A DNA stretch of 34,325 nucleotides, taken from positions 1-34,325 of the forward strand of contig JAFSWG010000036.1 of NCBI GenBank assembly GCA_017444645.1, written 5' to 3'. The position numbers were made by a program, and so were the translations under genes. Numbering within the stretch: position 1 is the stretch's first letter; every line of letters begins with the position of its first letter. This document shows, piece after piece, positions 34,162 through 34,325 of the stretch. Origin of the DNA: Acholeplasmatales bacterium (GTDB lineage: Bacteria > Bacillota_I > Bacilli_A > Acholeplasmatales > Anaeroplasmataceae). Below the pieces are notes generated by a model. That model saw only the letters and a list, made by a program, of their open reading frames with translations, searched no databases and was not told where the DNA came from.

Positions 34162-34189
34162 AGTGCGTTGCGAAAGCAGCGCACTTTTT
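34162..34189 (+). terminator. Strong terminator after the PL9 lyase
   Basis: AGTGCGTTGC (34162-34171) and GCAGCGCACT (34176-34185) form a 10-pair stem with one wobble, a GAAA tetraloop and a T-tract. It lies 17 bases after the stop. Confidence 0.9.
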
Positions 34190-34254
34190 GTTTTAGAAAA
34201 CCCCCAGCTAGGCTGGGGAGTTCAAATAACTTATAGATTTGCCCATAAAAAAAC

Positions 34255-34304
34255 TTGTATAATTATTGTGTAGTCCGCCAACTGCACGATAATTATACAA
34301 GGAG
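34255..34304 (+). promoter_or_regulatory. 5' leader hairpin of IS200 tnpA next to its ribosome site
   Basis: A perfect 12-pair stem (34255-34266 with 34289-34300) has a 22-base loop, and its right arm touches GGAG (34301-34304). In known IS200 elements such a structure limits transposase translation and blocks incoming transcription; the same role is inferred here. Confidence 0.7.
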
Positions 34305-34314
34305 ATGATATCAA

Positions 34315-34325
34315 GTGAATGATAC
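34315..34325 (+). CDS. tnpA: IS200/IS605-family transposase TnpA, first codons only
   Basis: GTG AAT GAT AC at the window edge would encode Met-Asn-Asp-Thr, the way many IS200 transposases of Firmicutes begin. AAGGAG lies 11 bases upstream. TnpA is a small HUH/Y1 single-strand transposase. The identity rests on the element end and start context, because only three full codons are visible. Confidence 0.65.

Larger units (their letters stand above)
34198..34325 (+). mobile_element. Left end of an IS200/IS605-family insertion sequence (continues beyond the window)
   Basis: CCCCAGC (34202-34208) and GCTGGGG (34212-34218) form the small terminal hairpin typical of IS200 left ends, which the transposase recognises on single-stranded DNA. 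Further in, TTGTATAATTAT (34255-34266) pairs perfectly with ATAATTATACAA (34289-34300), directly next to the GGAG ribosome site of tnpA. The exact left boundary is uncertain; these elements make no target duplication. The right end is outside the window. The element sits just after the lyase terminator, breaking no gene here. Confidence 0.85.

Overview
The window is a chromosomal replication-origin region from an AT-rich Gram-positive bacterium of class Bacilli, followed by accessory DNA for pectin breakdown. The assignment rests on four observations: the arrangement rpmH / dnaA / dnaN / S4-domain protein / recF / gyrB; a gene for the RNA polymerase delta subunit (rpoE), which is known only from Bacilli-type Firmicutes; RNase M5 and a YwfO-type HD protein; and CcpA-type operator sequences. 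TGA is a stop codon here (yidC end, yaaA/recF ATGA overlap), so this is not the Mycoplasma code. No sporulation genes are seen. A gut-associated Erysipelotrichales/RF39/Acholeplasmatales-like lineage is a plausible inference, not something I can prove.

Layout. Positions 1-7279 are all on the minus strand: gyrB (cut by the window edge), recF and a YaaA-type S4 protein form one operon with a clear promoter. A methyltransferase-like gene and an M32 carboxypeptidase gene follow, then dnaN and dnaA. The origin is bipartite, with DnaA boxes both between dnaA and dnaN and upstream of dnaA (about 7.34-7.50 kb). From 7.6 kb transcription runs rightward: rpmH, rnpA, yidC, khpB/jag; then a membrane-anchored YiiX-like protein, dnaX, ybaB/ebfC, recR and a DUF1934 gene; then rpoE. 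Next come a response regulator, histidine kinase and ArsR-family regulator operon (14.8-17.1 kb) and a hipBA toxin-antitoxin pair with two matching operators (17.2-18.7 kb).

The right half holds two pectinolytic transcription units. Two paralogous family-1 pectate lyase lipoproteins lie on the minus strand (18.7-24.4 kb). A Thr-rich, Ig-like lipoprotein and a 1377-residue family-9 pectate lyase lipoprotein lie on the plus strand (28.1-34.1 kb). They flank a housekeeping operon (HD hydrolase, rnmV, ksgA, ispE). Both pectin units have a strong promoter followed, just downstream of the predicted start of transcription, by a related palindrome with the shared core AGCGTTTACA. One copy is an exact match to the CcpA cre consensus. 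The units are therefore probably co-regulated by carbon source. All four products carry lipoprotein signal peptides and so should sit on the outer face of the cell membrane, cutting and probably binding pectin there.

The window ends in the left end of an IS200/IS605-family element: end hairpin, ribosome-site-adjacent hairpin and the first codons of tnpA. No tRNA, rRNA or CRISPR array was seen.
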